A stretch of 64,000 nt of DNA, from contig JAINUG010000052.1 in assembly GCA_029706075.1 (NCBI GenBank), positions 4,777,998-4,841,997 on the forward strand. The letters are read 5' to 3'. This document shows, in pieces, positions 23,010 to 35,867 of this stretch. A program made the position numbers and the translations under genes. The notes beneath the pieces were generated by a model that ran no database searches, had not been told where the DNA came from, and worked only from the letters and a program-made list of their open reading frames with translations. Each line of letters opens with the position of its first letter. Positions within the stretch are counted from its first letter, which is position 1. The stretch comes from Aldrovandia affinis. Taxonomy: Eukaryota; Chordata; Actinopteri; Notacanthiformes; Halosauridae.

Positions 23010-23155
23010 CGCCATTTAGCAGACGCTTTTTATCCAAAGCGACTTACAGTAGTGAATGCATACATTTTCAGTATATGTGGCCCCAGTGGAGATTGAACCC
23101 ACAACCTAAGCGTTGCCAACGCTGTGCTCTACCAACTGAGCCACAGAGAACCACT
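23010..23155 (-). repeat. Family 1 SINE, copy 4 (best preserved)
   Basis: On the sense strand it reads GTGGCTCAGTTGGTAGAGCA (A box) and GGTTGTGGGTTCAATCTCC (B box), then the ATACTGAAAATG linker and the tail AAGTCGCTTTGGATAAAAAG. The head folds like a tRNA with anticodon-loop TTGGCAA. It is an SINE, not a tRNA gene, because the acceptor stem is missing and the head runs on into the tail. Confidence 0.85.
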
Positions 23156-24017
23156 GTAAGAGCTTTAGGGCTCTAAACCCCAGTGAAGCCCAGTCACCTG
23201 GATCAAGGTGTGCAGTCACTGGGTCATGGGACATGTAAGCACACGTGCACATTAAAAGAAACAAAGTCTGTGACATATAAGAGCTCATCCATTCCAGTCT
23301 AGCCTCCATTAGTCTGCTATACAAATTAATCTGCACATTTTTCTATTAAAGCACCACCTCCACAATACCGACTCTCTTTAGCATTCCTCACACGATGATG
23401 CTGCCCAGCACTCATGTCTCATCCATTACGTTGTCAGCAGCAATGCATCGTCGACATTCCACCTTCAGAAAACGATCGCACGCACTGCAAAATGTCAGAT
23501 TGCCTAAATGGTTGGGCTAATTGAGTTGGCATGAAATCCAGAAACAGATATGGCCCTCTTTGCCCATCCCTGACAGTACGGTGTAGTGGCTAACTCTGCT
23601 CAGCGCCCCGGTCCCAAGTCTGTAAGGGTCCGCAGAACTTCACTGGAGCATCTGAGGCTCTCGGACGGCTCGGCTCCGGGCAGACTCTGGTCCCTTCCTT
23701 CTCACTTTCTCCAAACGCAGTGTTTCATGCTCAAGAGCCCTTTTCACGACTACCGTTCCAACTTAAGAAAATGCCCAAATCCCTTTAAGTGCTTAAGAGA
23801 GCAGCGCTCCGGCATAAACGGGCTGCCCCAGAGGACGCTGGGAGGAACAGGAGAGGGGACCCTTGCCGTAACCGCCCCTTTCACCTCGCCGAGTGTGCCC
23901 CCCACGCTGCCGCCGCCGCCTCCGCGGCTCAGTTACTGTTTGTTTATTCGGCCGCTGTGCTTTCTGCCATAAGGATTAGCCTTCGTACGTAGGTTGGCCG
24001 CGAACAGAACAGTAGGT

Positions 24018-24057
24018 ACACACATACATACATACATACATACATACATACATACAT
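24018..24057 (+). repeat. CATA tetranucleotide array
   Basis: About nine CATA units. Confidence 0.95.
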
Positions 24058-25140
24058 GAGTGCAGTGCGTCCACGTTTCATGGAGCCTTCTTGGATTGAT
24101 GGGGGAAAAAAGAAAAAAAAAAAGTGATGGAAAATATCTATTTATGCAGGCCCCCCCTCATGGCAATATGTGAATGCGAGACACTGCGTTCCAAGTGTGG
24201 GCAGATGGAACCTTGACTGGTGCATCGCCACGGTAACACAACGCGCTTGTGAAACAGTGCCTTTTGTTGCTACACCACTGATACAGAACGCATTCTTTCA
24301 TATTTAAAATCTGATATTTCATGCCACAGTCTTGCTGCGCGGTTCGGAGGTTGCCATGAGCCGACCAAATAAACCGACGCTTGGGAATAAGAATTGACAA
24401 GTTTTGTGCGCATGAAGTGGAGACACGACTGAGTGAATGTGGGGTTATTGATTAGAGGAATGGACTGTTGAGTCTTATCCTCGCATCTCTATGGAGCAGG
24501 ATTCCACAGAGACAAGAGAAGGGTGCAACACGTGGACAAATAACGGAAATCAGTGCCGGGGCAAAGTTAAAGGAAGGGAAGCCTTTGGCGATGAACTGTC
24601 AATCACGACAGAGTAACACCATGAGACCATGTGGAGACACCCATCTCAGACTGTAAAGCCTCTCGGGCTAGAACCTCTGCTGTTGAGCCTCACAGACCGA
24701 GCTGGCTGACATGTTGAACGTAAACGCCCAGCAGCTGTCAGGCAACGCAATGACTGCTGGGATATGGGATCTTGTGACTGAGCCGTGCACCGTGCGGGTT
24801 AATGATCACCGCAGGAGCGCTCGCTACGCCGGGGGTCAGGGAAATGTGAAGCGTGGCCACTCAGGGGTCGGTCCTGACGTCCTCGCCCGCTAAAAGACAT
24901 CCTTTATCGGGAGAGATACCAGAGACACTGCCCCAGTCAGCAGCAGATCAGGTGGCCAGAGTTAACAGTGCAGTCATAGGCCCCAGAGACACGTGGCCAA
25001 GCAAATCAGGAGAATGGCTTTAAACCTATTTTTGTAATGCCTTTTTAAGTTCATATTAACTCAAATAATACAAAATACAATTCATAATAACTTTTTCTTA
25101 TGTTTGGATATTGTTCATTGTCCAGTTTCTTTTCATCATA

Positions 25141-25144
25141 TAAT

Positions 25145-25179
<35 letters not shown>

Positions 25180-25180
25180 A
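25141..25180 (+). repeat. TAA trinucleotide array
   Basis: About eleven AAT units in an AT-rich region. Confidence 0.93.
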
Positions 25181-25791
25181 AGTTAATAACATAGTTTTAT
25201 CAAAAATGTGTAGTTTCAGAAGATATATTGTGCTCTTATCTCGGCCCTTTCCTATTGGTTCTTACGTTGTATAGATAAAACAATTATCGGGGTGAGTTTT
25301 CTAAACTCTGTGCTTATCGTCATGGCAAAGTAAACAACATTTCTTTGGAAAATTCTTTGACTGCCGAGATCTCTTCTTGGAAAGCACATTTGAGAAGAAC
25401 TCTCGGGCCACATGCAATTCAGAAAATAGGAAATACTGATTGGAAATTTGGAGAGGAACTCGAGAATCCAGCAGGACATTTCTCCTGAATGAGGTCATGA
25501 ATATCGCATTGATTTCTGTACAGAGGGGGCAGTGTGCATGTGAGTGTGAGTGTGTATGTGTGTGTGAGAGACAGTGTATGTGTGTGTGTGTGTGTGTGTA
25601 GTAAGTAAGAGTGGGAGCTTGAGACTGCGGGTGTATGAGGGTGTATGAGACTGCGGGTGTATGAGGGTTTGGGTGTGTAAGCCAGCACATGGGAAAAGGC
25701 CGTGTGTGTGTGGAGGCCTCTCCGTTTCCCTGTGTGAGAGGATCAGCAGCAGATGCACAGTGTGTGAAAATCTGGCCTCCAGATGGAGGAT

Positions 25792-26080
<289 letters not shown>

Positions 26081-26713
26081 GATAAATCACACCAGCACAG
26101 CACAGTAGCCAACAGAGCCCTCTTTCAAACAACCAAGGAGGCTACAACTACGGCATTCACAATAATCACAGGAAAAAGAGTGTAAGCACTCCGCAGCACC
26201 CGGTGGACTGCTCACACACAAGAGGAAGAGTGTTTCATAACACAAGTTGGAAGGGAAACCACTCTTAAATTAGTCATCGTTCCCTCCTCTGCTAGTTTTT
26301 TTTTATTGCAGTTCCCAGGCACTTAATTAATCAAATGTGTGGGTCTGGGCTGATTTGACATTGGCTGACTTACAACATGTTTTCTTTTGTCTGTACCTCC
26401 AATTCCCAATTCCTTGCACAATAACATTTTGAGAAATATTGAGAAACATTTCCCCGCTTCCCCCCGCCCCCTGCCCCTCCGAGCTCTGGTGACACTCCAA
26501 TGCCGTCAAACTGCAAACATGACACAGACCCCCGTAACCCTCCCCTGGAATTTGGGATGAGACAACGCGCGATTGGCTCCGGCCCCCGCTCGCTGTCAGG
26601 CCGCTAAGTCAACAAGGCCGACCGGATGGAATGTAGGAGGAGCCTCCACTTCCATTGGGGTCTGTTCAATCTGACCACAACGTGCCTCGTCCTTCACTTT
26701 CAGTCAGATCTAC

Positions 26714-26718
<5 letters not shown>

Positions 26719-26777
<59 letters not shown>

Positions 26778-26790
26778 ATGTGTGTGTGTG
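26719..26790 (+). repeat. GT microsatellite
   Basis: About 35 GT units with two interruptions near the end. Confidence 0.96.
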
Positions 26791-27148
26791 CACATATATA
26801 AATATATATTTTTGCTGACCACTCAGATTTCTAGAGAAAAAAATATCTGTCACCAAATATAAAATTTCCAAATCAGTTCATTGGTCCTACTGTACCCAAC
26901 CCTGCCGCTGGTGGGTGGGCGTGGTCACTCCTGAAATGCCTGTGTTTGTTCACTACTGCAAGAGGGAGGAACAAATGAACCCGTGCCATTGGTTGCCTCT
27001 GCTTCTGTGCCTATCGCAATGGGAGTCTCATCGCTCAGCCGTGTGCTGCTCTCCAAAATCTCCAACATATTTAAAACTGGATGGGAACTCGCACCGGCCA
27101 ATAAACTGTAAAATGTATAGGTTCTGCGGTCACGCGTGTGTATTATGC

Positions 27149-27350
27149 CAATTCTATTCTATTCAATTCAATTCAATCAATCCAATCAATCAATTCAATT
27201 CAATTCAATTCAATTCAATCCAATCCAATCCAAATCAATCAAATTCAATTCAATTCAATCAAATCAAATCAAATCAAATCAAATCAAATCAAATCAAATC
27301 AAATCAAATCAATGAAATTAAATTAAATTCAATTCAATCAATCAAAATCA
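27149..27350 (+). repeat. Pentanucleotide satellite (ATTCA / AATCA)
   Basis: Two related five-base units change over along the array: ATTCA-type on the left, a uniform AAATC run in the middle, then ATTCA-type again. Confidence 0.93.
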
Positions 27351-29369
27351 GCATCCATTACCTTTCTGTAATCTATTCCAATGTATTTTTCCCTCCTGCC
27401 CAGACATTTCCAGTTTCCCCATGGTTAGATATTTTGCAATGAATCTTCAAATAGTACACTGCTGTATCCAGGTCACCGAGCACCTGGGCCAACCTGCTGG
27501 GGAGACGCCTCCGGCTCATCTCAGGTGTAGCTGAGTCAGTGGAAGGACTGTGTAACACCTTCACCACAGGTTGGCTGTGAGACCTAAACCACGGGTGACT
27601 ACAGACACTCGCGTGCCTGTCGTTCAACAAATGTGAAATCACAGACGGATTCACAAGCGTGACTTTTATGAGCCATTAGCCACTGAGCATCTCCAAACAA
27701 CAATAGAAAACCTTTAGATAGTACACCTGCTGGGTGATGTCATTGTAGTCCAATATGAATCCACTGTCCTGTGGACTTCCTTCATTCTGATTTGTACATT
27801 TTTCCAAAATAACCAATAACAAAGGCTTATTGGATAGTACACTCTCTTCTTTGGACAGTACACTCCTGACCTTCAGGTAGTTCTTGTAGTATATTTTGTT
27901 ATGTACAGAACAGATCATGAGCTAGCTATTATTGTGTGCTAACAGTATGTTCTAAACATCTACACTCCTTGTTTTAGTTTGAAAAAGGTCAATAAAATAC
28001 TCTCTAATAAAATGTTCACAATTTCAATCAAATTACATTTTTCATATTCACCACAAGCAGAAAATAAATCAACTTGAAATCGACTAACGATTTAACGATT
28101 TCAATGTATCTGTTGCTGGCAATGTTCAATTCCCGCCCCGCGCAATTCATTCACGCTCCACTGGTCCTTTGGTACACAATCCACCCAATATTTCACTAAA
28201 TCATTCAAGTTTGAACGCAAATGGCGCTCCGAAGGGGAGGGAGAGGAATTCGCTAAAGGCATTTAAGTGTGACTTCCCACTCCCTGGCCCGTGCAGATAA
28301 CGGGGCGATAGGGCCGCACAGGTACCCTGCATTCCATTCTCTCGCATACTTCTGATAATGGCCGAAGGCGTGCCCCCGAACGTGAACCTGCTGCGAGCCA
28401 CAGGTCACCGAGCAGGATCTGGGTTAATGGAGAGATATGGCCAGTACGGCTGGGCCGAGACCTAAACCGTGACAGTTACTGTCCTTTTTTTTGAAGCGAC
28501 TGTTTATTTATTCATGAGAACGGCATGTTCACTTGGCGGCATACATGGGATTCAATTTTACAATGCATAAATGAACCAATCGGAGACCTTGTTACATATA
28601 TACATTGTACATGGTGGTATCACAGTCACCATGACACCATGCCATAAATGTACAATGTCACCCCTGCCCCCCCCCCCCCACCCACCCTACTACCCCATTT
28701 AGCCTACGCACCTACCAGGGCTAGTTATTGTGACAATCATTTCCCTAGAGGTAATGAGTGACAGTAAAATCAGGAACCTGAATTTAAAGTGCTTCAAAGT
28801 TGCCACAACCTTTTTTCTCCTCCCTTTTACATTTAAGAAGAATCATTTCATTTCAAAAATGTTTAAAAAAAAAAAAAAAAGTTTTTTTTGTCCGACTGTA
28901 CCGTGCGAATGCCCAACCACAGAACAGTGACACTGGGTGAATTTAAGAGCTGTGGACACTGAAAACGATGAAGCAGTGAGTTGAGTGTTTGCCCCCATCA
29001 TCTTCGACAGCGCATATTTTGCCTAGCCATGTTGCAGCTGACCTACATAAATAGCCTGATGACAAAGCAGACATCTTTGATGTACTGTACACAAACTGCA
29101 TACAAGATTCCACACGCCTCTGCCTTCAAAAGGAATCAGATAGGCTTTGTAAATGATATGCCATGGCCTACCTACAAGAGGCTCCAGCAAGTGTCTGTAC
29201 ATCTGTAGCCAAACAATGCTGTGTGTGTCCTTACTGCGATCACAAACTTTCCCGATGTGAGCATGACAGGGACATTGGACACACCGTAGCGATGCGAGCC
29301 ATCTCTCATCCACACACCGCCTTGAAGGCTGTCACACTTTATCTTTCCCTAACACACAAATCAAGAGTG

Positions 29370-29693
<324 letters not shown>

Positions 29694-30237
29694 GTTTGTG
29701 AACCCAGGTACACACAGAGACAAATCAACTAATACGGGTCAGTAACATTAGGAGTTGCAGGTGGTGGAAAAGTTTTGTGAATTTTGAGAATGTGAATTTC
29801 GGCCTCCTTCCTATGTACCTCCGGGACATCCACAAATGTGGTGGGGGGAGTGGCAAACCTCCATTGTTATGTATGCAGCATCGCCCGCCCCTGCCCCCTA
29901 GGGAACACAGGTAGTACTGGAGACAAAGCCGGGGGGGGGGGAGGTGACCAGAGAGGTCAAACGCTCCTGCCTTGAGCTGTACATGCTGATCTCGGGTAAA
30001 GATAAGAGCAGACCGCACGTCAATGCCATCCGGAGGGCTTCCACAGACATCCCGGGACTCTCTGTTTACAGTCAGGGTAGTCTGCTTCACGCGCGTACTC
30101 TCTGATTCCTCTCTCTGCTAAGGATTGTGCCTGCTCTAATTCCGAAAGCATCAGCGTGACAAAAACAATTCAAACCTTTTGGAGGTGCCAGAGAGAACGG
30201 TTGCTGAAACACTATATATATATATATATAGTATATA

Positions 30238-30373
30238 TGCCATTTAGCCGATGCTTTTATCCAAAGCAACTTACGGTAGTGACTGCATACATTTTTCAGT
30301 ACATGTGGTCCCAATGGGAATCGAACCCACAACCTAAGCGTTGTCAGCGCCATGCTCTACCTACTGAACCACT
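30238..30373 (-). repeat. Family 1 SINE, copy 5
   Basis: Minus-strand copy next to a TA run. The tail, the linker (TGCATACATTTTTCAGTACA) and the tRNA-like head are complete. The sense anticodon loop reads CTGACAA. It lies about 500 bases downstream of exon 1A. Confidence 0.82.
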
Positions 30374-30879
30374 ACGAGGAATTTTACTCAGATCCTACAT
30401 CTCAGCGCTCATCTCCTTCGCCGACATTCCAAAGGTTATGTTGATATTGCACTTGCCCCAGCTCTGCGTTAAAACTGAGCGCTGTCGGAATTCCACTGTC
30501 AGCGTTCCTTCCTCCTGAACTGAGATTAATAACATACTATCGTGCAGAACTTCAAAACGGCGGAGTCTGGACTTGCATAGACTGTGTATCTGGGGCAAAA
30601 CACACTGATGCGTGTGACACATCAACGAGCACACTGGTAAAAGAGGAGTGCTGACTACTCTCGACATCGCTGCAAGGCAAAGCACAATGGCAATAAACGT
30701 CAACCCATGAACTTGAGTCTTGACAGTTCAAAAACGCACATGCAAGAGCAAACACACTTGCAACAAAGCCAAATTGATCGCAAATCACAAGGTCCGGCAA
30801 CCAGGACAAAAAAAATGATGGAGAAACAATGAAGGAAAGGAATATAGTAGCAGTGGGTCGGTTCTGCACCACCTCGTAC

Positions 30880-31042
30880 CTTGAGCGATCTTCTTGAGCA
30901 GCTGTTGCCTGGCAATGATCCTGCCCAACCTGTAGCCTGACCGCCTCCTGTGATGGTCCATTCTCAGGTAGATGTCCTGCGTTTCAGGGGTCATACTGCC
31001 CAGGCACTCACTGCCGGGGGACTCTGGGAGCTCCCGAAACAT
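30880..31042 (-). CDS. stard13: STARD13 alternative first coding exon 1A (proximal promoter)
   Basis: This exon gives 54 codons plus one base. It begins MFRELPESPG, continues through SMTPETQDIYLRMD and ends ARQQLLKKIAQ, followed by a GTACGA donor. This matches the vertebrate STARD13 long-isoform start as I remember it: an MTPE core, a YLR motif, paired arginines, then RI-AR-QL and a KI-Q end. Most fixed positions are kept. The ATG at 31,042 sits in a GCAGCC context (guanine at -3). The split glutamate codon joins the SAM exon in frame. The segment is basic and looks partly helical near its end (RIIARQQLLKK), leading straight into the SAM domain. The donor is weaker than the usual GTAAGT, which could lower splicing efficiency (inference). 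The upstream 350 bases are GC-rich with promoter-type motifs, so this is a genuine transcription start region and not only an internal exon. Confidence 0.92.
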
Positions 31043-31400
31043 GGCTGCAGCACGTTTCCCCGCTTTAAAAAAAATCTCTCAACTTTTCCCTTCTCACTCC
31101 TGTCCTGCCTCACGGAAAAACCAACGAGTACAAACAAAACAAACAAAAAATACAACAGCAGGAGAAAGCTGGAGCAAGAGAAAGAGAGGGAGAGAAAGAG
31201 AAAGCTGACTCTAGGTGGACTGCCAACACTTCACTACAGTTCACCCCTCCTGCGGTCATGTGACGGCAGGGTCGGCCAATGGCTTGGCGAAAAGGGAGCC
31301 CCGCCCACCTGGCAGAGCTGAGACCACAGTGTGTGCGAGCGCTCGCTGAGCCTCTGCTCTGGAGGGAAATATAAATACCAGTGGAATGCCTGTGGACTGA
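31043..31400 (-). promoter_or_regulatory. stard13: Probable proximal promoter and 5' UTR of STARD13 exon 1A
   Basis: The stretch just upstream of the exon 1A ATG is GC-rich and holds several promoter-type motifs within about 120 bases. GTCATGTGAC at 31,255-31,264 contains TCATGTGA, the E-box form bound by MITF/TFE and USF proteins. There is a CCAAT box at 31,276-31,280 and a GC box (CCCCGCCC) at 31,299-31,306. A weak A/T-rich TATA-like site lies at 31,367-31,378. The exact transcription start cannot be read from sequence. The motif identities are seen; their use is inference. Confidence 0.5.
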
Positions 31401-31404
31401 GCAA

Positions 31405-31446
31405 GCAGGAGGGAGGGAGGGAGGGAGGAAGGGAAGGAGGGAGGGA
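31405..31446 (+). repeat. GGGA repeat upstream of exon 1A
   Basis: Around ten GGGA/GGAA units. With the tract at 31,562 it forms a purine-rich, G-quadruplex-prone zone 360-640 bases upstream of the ATG. Confidence 0.93.
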
Positions 31447-31561
31447 CTGGAAAAACATCACGGCCCCCCGTGGCCCCGCCCTAACCCACCCCCCACCGCA
31501 TGGCCTCTACCGCGTGCAGGTGCCAAGTTCTGAGGAGGAATCCGCCCTGCAGAAGGAGCCG

Positions 31562-31675
31562 TGAGGAAGGGAGAGAGGGAGGGAGAGAGGGAGGGAGAAA
31601 GGGAGAGAGGGAGCAAGGGACAGAGAGAGAGGGAAAGAGGGAGCGAGAGAGGGAGAGGGAGCGGGGGAGAAGCAT
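31562..31675 (+). repeat. Purine-rich GGGAGA tract
   Basis: Mixed GGGAGA, GAGGGA and AAGG units over about 110 bases with few pyrimidines. Confidence 0.92.
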
Positions 31676-32685
31676 TCCGGCTGAATGGTTAATCTCCTCC
31701 ACACCCCTCGGCTCACACCTCTCACAGCTCCCTCCCCCCACCCCCCCTCACCCCAACCACGCTGCCCCTCAGGGGGGCTTCACACCGGAGCACACCCCCC
31801 TCAAAAAAAACCTAAACAAGGTGTTTAACACGCCTGCAAGGACGACAAACACAAAGTCTTTGTCTTTAAAATGAAGCCTCGGGCAGTGGCTTGTGATTGA
31901 GCAGATGATACAGGAAGGAAATGTCCGATCGTTGCTCTTATTCCTACATGTCTACTGGCCAATGAGACGCGCTTCATCGAGGATGACATTCTGCATGCCC
32001 AGGTCAGAGGTCAGAGAAAGTACTGGAAAATACGGATGAAAACCCCTACATGCTTCTGGATCAGCATCACTATTCACTATTCATATGCACGCTGAAAATA
32101 TGTTCCTGTATTACACAACAACCGCTAACTAGGCTGCATCTCTGTTCATACCGAGGGGGTGATCGCCGAATCGCGTGCCAAATGCAACACGAGCAGCGCG
32201 AACAAAACCGCCATTTGATCCAAAAGTCTTGTGAAAGAGTCTGTCCTAGTACTGCAGCATGGAACAACTCAAGTCCACCTCCCACTGTCCCGTCTAGGGA
32301 ACGGCCCACTCGGGGCTGGAGCGTCACCGTGGCGACGCGGCGTGGCACCAGCTGTGAAGTGTGCGCTTCACCGACGCATAGGCGAAACGCGAGTGGGCAC
32401 GCCACCAAGTTAAACACAGCGGTCTTTCTCTGCTCCAGACCGCCCGCCCCCCCCCACACGGGCTGGCACACGCTGGCCTGGGTGAGCGACACAAAGGGCA
32501 CAATTCAGCACGGCGCTCCAGACTGCACCGCCTCGCTTCATAAATACCCTGGGAGGGTGGCTGTCGTGTTTTGCTAGGGCTGTTTTCATTTGAAATGTGT
32601 TTTTTCTTTTTAAAGCACTGTTTGCTCAGGTACAGAGTGCTGCGGCACTGGGAAAATGACTTCATTTATTGTGTTTGCTGTTAAA

Positions 32686-32884
32686 CACACACACGCACGC
32701 ACGCATGCACGCACATATGTACACGTGCACTTAAGACACACACACACTTACACACACACATATGTACACATGCATTCAGAGAGACACACACACACACACA
32801 TTCGTGTGCACTTACACACACAGAGACACAGACAGACACAGACACACACATACAAACACACACACACACACACACACACAGGTA
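32686..32884 (+). repeat. CA-rich compound microsatellite
   Basis: ACAC runs are mixed with GCAC, ACAT and AGACAC segments. Confidence 0.93.
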
Positions 32885-33540
32885 CAGAGACACAATGCTC
32901 TGTCTACCCCCAAAGTAAAGTCAGCCAGTCAGGGGAGGGCAGTAATTACTGTCAGATCCTGAGAGTGAGAGCAGCTGGGGAGACGGACCAATCACAGCGG
33001 ACCTGTCACCAGTACCGCTCTCCCACAGAAGGTGTCAGTGCCTCGCTATACATACATGCATCGTTCACCTTTAGGACCTGATGTAATCACACCTCCCTTT
33101 TTCGCTCGGATTTAAATTCAATTAGCACTCGCATGGGATTAAACCCATCAATGTGTGGACGACTCACGCAAGAACCATGCCGTGAGAACAGGCTGAATGG
33201 GCCGCTAACGGCCACTCGAACTACCATTGAAGACAGAATGGCAGTAGCACCAATGGGGCTCGAGAGCTTCAAATTGCTTTCGAAAATTGGCCCCCAATAC
33301 CACGCGCTAAACGCTAAGCAATAAATACCAGACAAGACAGGCCCCTGGAAATGAATTTGTGTCAAAGGCAAAAGGGGGGAAAAGGCCTCACTTCTCCACC
33401 CGCCCAGGAATGCAGTTTCCAAACGTTTCCCCTCTAACCTCCTGGCTGCAGCGTGAGACAAGGGGGGAGAGGTGCAGTGTGGGAAAGGTGATGGAGTGGA
33501 AGGCGTTCACTTGGCCAAATTGAAGGCCTTGGCGGCAGGC

Positions 33541-33555
33541 ACACACACACTCACA

Positions 33556-33590
<35 letters not shown>
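33541..33590 (+). repeat. CA microsatellite
   Basis: Two CA runs are split by a CTCTCTCTTA insert. Confidence 0.9.
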
Positions 33591-34328
33591 CAGTGTTTTT
33601 AAGAGGAAGCTGTGTGGGAAGGCAAGATGGCCACCCTGTCCTTAGACATGGATGTTTTGCGCAGGGGATCGGACGCAGCCTTCACGCAACCTGCCCCAAC
33701 ATGCCCCCCCCATCTGTGTAGAGGGGATGGGGACAAAGGAATCCAGGCCTTGGATTGTGTGGGGGAGCCAGAACGCAGGAATCAAACGCCAGATAATTAA
33801 CGACTTGGGACACAGATTCAACCTAGCCACAATGTGGTTTTCCCTGAACTTTGAATAACAGACATACTTAGGGTAGGTCTTTTTGCATCACTAACACGGC
33901 ATTACGAGTTCAGTGACCGCGGGGTAAAAAATGTTAAATGTGTAGTTCAAACTCGCATGCGAGTTAAGAATAAATCTGGTCCTTCATCTTTTTTTTATAC
34001 TGTATGGATAAGCAAATGGGCATTGGACTGATGCCAGCAGCTGTGCTCACTCATAAGTAGGGTGACCGGATGTCCTGCATTGTGTCTGATTGTCCGACAG
34101 ACGCTCCCGCATTTGAATAATGTCATGGATATAAACAACCCCCAGCTCAACAATATCATCACCCCCCGTGTCAATAAACATTGTTTCAGATTTACAAACT
34201 TTTAAGGATATCAAATCAAATATGGTCATGACCCCATGCCTCAACAGTATCATCAGCCGGCTTCTGTTTGTCTTGCATTTAGACTGTTTGAATCTGATCA
34301 TCCTATTCCTGAGACATTGACTCTAAAG

Positions 34329-34659
34329 CAGTGCTTTCAAACTCCCACTGCCGTGGAGGGCCACGTGTAGGCTGGTTTTTACTCCAGCCTCCGCTCTTGA
34401 TCAGATAATTAGTCACATTATTTGCTAAATTCTCCTGTTGCCTTGCACAGAATGCATATAAAGTGCTATTTTTGTTATCTGAATTACAAGTGTTGCCTAT
34501 ATCCTGTGCTTTAACTTGAAAAATGGTTAGAGCACAGGCTGGCACAAGGTACATGCACACGACTGAATGAGCAGTTGAACCAATCAAGGCAGCAGTAACT
34601 GGTGGGAATGAAACCGTGCACAGACACGGCCCTCCGCGGGACTGAGCTTGAGACCCCTG
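34329..34659. mobile_element. Non-autonomous hAT-like element
   Basis: The ends CAGTGCTTTCAAACTC and GAGCTTGAGACCCCTG are imperfect inverted repeats of the hAT type (family form CAGTGGTTCTCAAACT). The flanking octamers CTCTAAAG (34,321-34,328) and CTCTAGAG (34,660-34,667) match at 7 of 8, as expected for a hAT target duplication. The interior of 331 bases is non-coding, so an autonomous relative must have moved it. Confidence 0.82.
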
Positions 34660-35499
34660 CTCTAGAGTGAACATGAGCCCGCACCAACGTCGGCGTTAAG
34701 CAGCAGCAGTAGGAGTGTGCGACGAGTCACTGAACCCTGCTCTGAAACTGCGGGTACGAGCCTGGGCGCAGGTCCAATCCCCACTCCACCAGCTGTGCGG
34801 TATAGGTTTAGTGTTTAGTCACATTTTGATGGGGCGCGCTCTGCTCAGGAGGCAGGCGCGCGTAATCTACTCGTGGAAGTCGCGCGGGCGGGCGAGCAGC
34901 TGGGGGTTTCCTGTGGTCGGGGCGACAGAGGATTAAGAATAGCCCCCGAAATGACAGCTTGTTCTTCCCCTCCGGTACGCTTCACAGCCGCAGGCAGGAA
35001 CAGGCACCAGCTGATGTAAATCACAGGCTGGCGGTCTCTCTGATGCCAACGGCTTACAGGGTACGACAAAACATAACAATGGGCACCAGCGGCACAGTGG
35101 AAAAAGAGGGCTCACCATAATATTTACTCTTCTTGCCAATGGGTTTCTGGGAAGATTACCTTATGAGACATTCACAGGGCCTTTTATGAGCCAAGCAGGT
35201 GCAAGTCACTGTGGATCAGGCAACTGCTTTTCTGGCTCTAAGCTGTCTTGTTTTGTACACCGTTTTCCAAACCACATTTCCAAAAAAAGAGATGCAGGCT
35301 ATATCTTTCAGCTAGTTAATCTGAAAAAGACCTTCTTTTTTTTTGTACCTGATGTGTATTAATGCCTTAAGTTTCCAGTGTCAAAATTTTGCCTTCAGCG
35401 AAAAATGCTGCTGGCTTTTTGTATGATGGCTAACAAGCTCCTTTGCCAAATCACTTGGGGGAATGTAAAGTGCACTAAGAAGCAATTTGTCTGTTTGGT

Positions 35500-35835
35500 G
35501 AGCGTATGTATTTTTCATTGCTAATTGGCCACTGTGAATAAGGGTGGGACTGCCCTTGGGAATTTCGGCAGCGCCCTTGTTGTGCCGCAGGGGCTCCTCT
35601 CAACACGTCTAGGAGATAACATGCCATCTTCTGCTTTCTTTTTCTCCTTGCCTCTCCACTGTGTATCTGATGTGTAGTGAGTTTGTACTGGTGCACTGTG
35701 GCTGCTGCCGCGTTCACCCAGGTGGGTGCTGCACATTGGTGGTGGTTGAGGTGAGTTGCCCCCATCATTGTAAAGTGCTTTGGGTTCCTTAAGTGCTTTA
35801 TAAATCCAATGTTCAATTCAAGTCCAATTCAATTC
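35500..35835 (+). repeat. LINE-like retroposon 3' tail
   Basis: GGTGGGTGCTGCACATTGGT, then TAAAGTGCTTTGGGTTCC and AGTGCTTTATAAATCCAATG, match a 3' tail seen very often in fish genomes (AAAGCGCTTTGGGT ... AAGCGCTATATAAAT). The clade name is uncertain. The 5' limit is approximate. Confidence 0.55.
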
Positions 35836-35867
35836 AAGTCCAAATTAAGGCTTTCAGTCCTAGAGGC

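Noticed and set aside
23010-23155. A functional tRNA gene
   Set aside because: The A and B boxes are good but the acceptor stem is missing and the sequence continues into an SINE tail, as in four other copies.
34047-34301. Minus-strand frame with phrases resembling a transposon protein
   Set aside because: No diagnostic motif. The left-edge AGGGTGACCGGATGTCC is suggestive of a DNA element end, but I could not find a partner end.
34700-34810. Another SINE head (GGGCGCAGGTCCAATCCCCA)
   Set aside because: Only a B-box-like segment is present, without a clear A box, body or tail.
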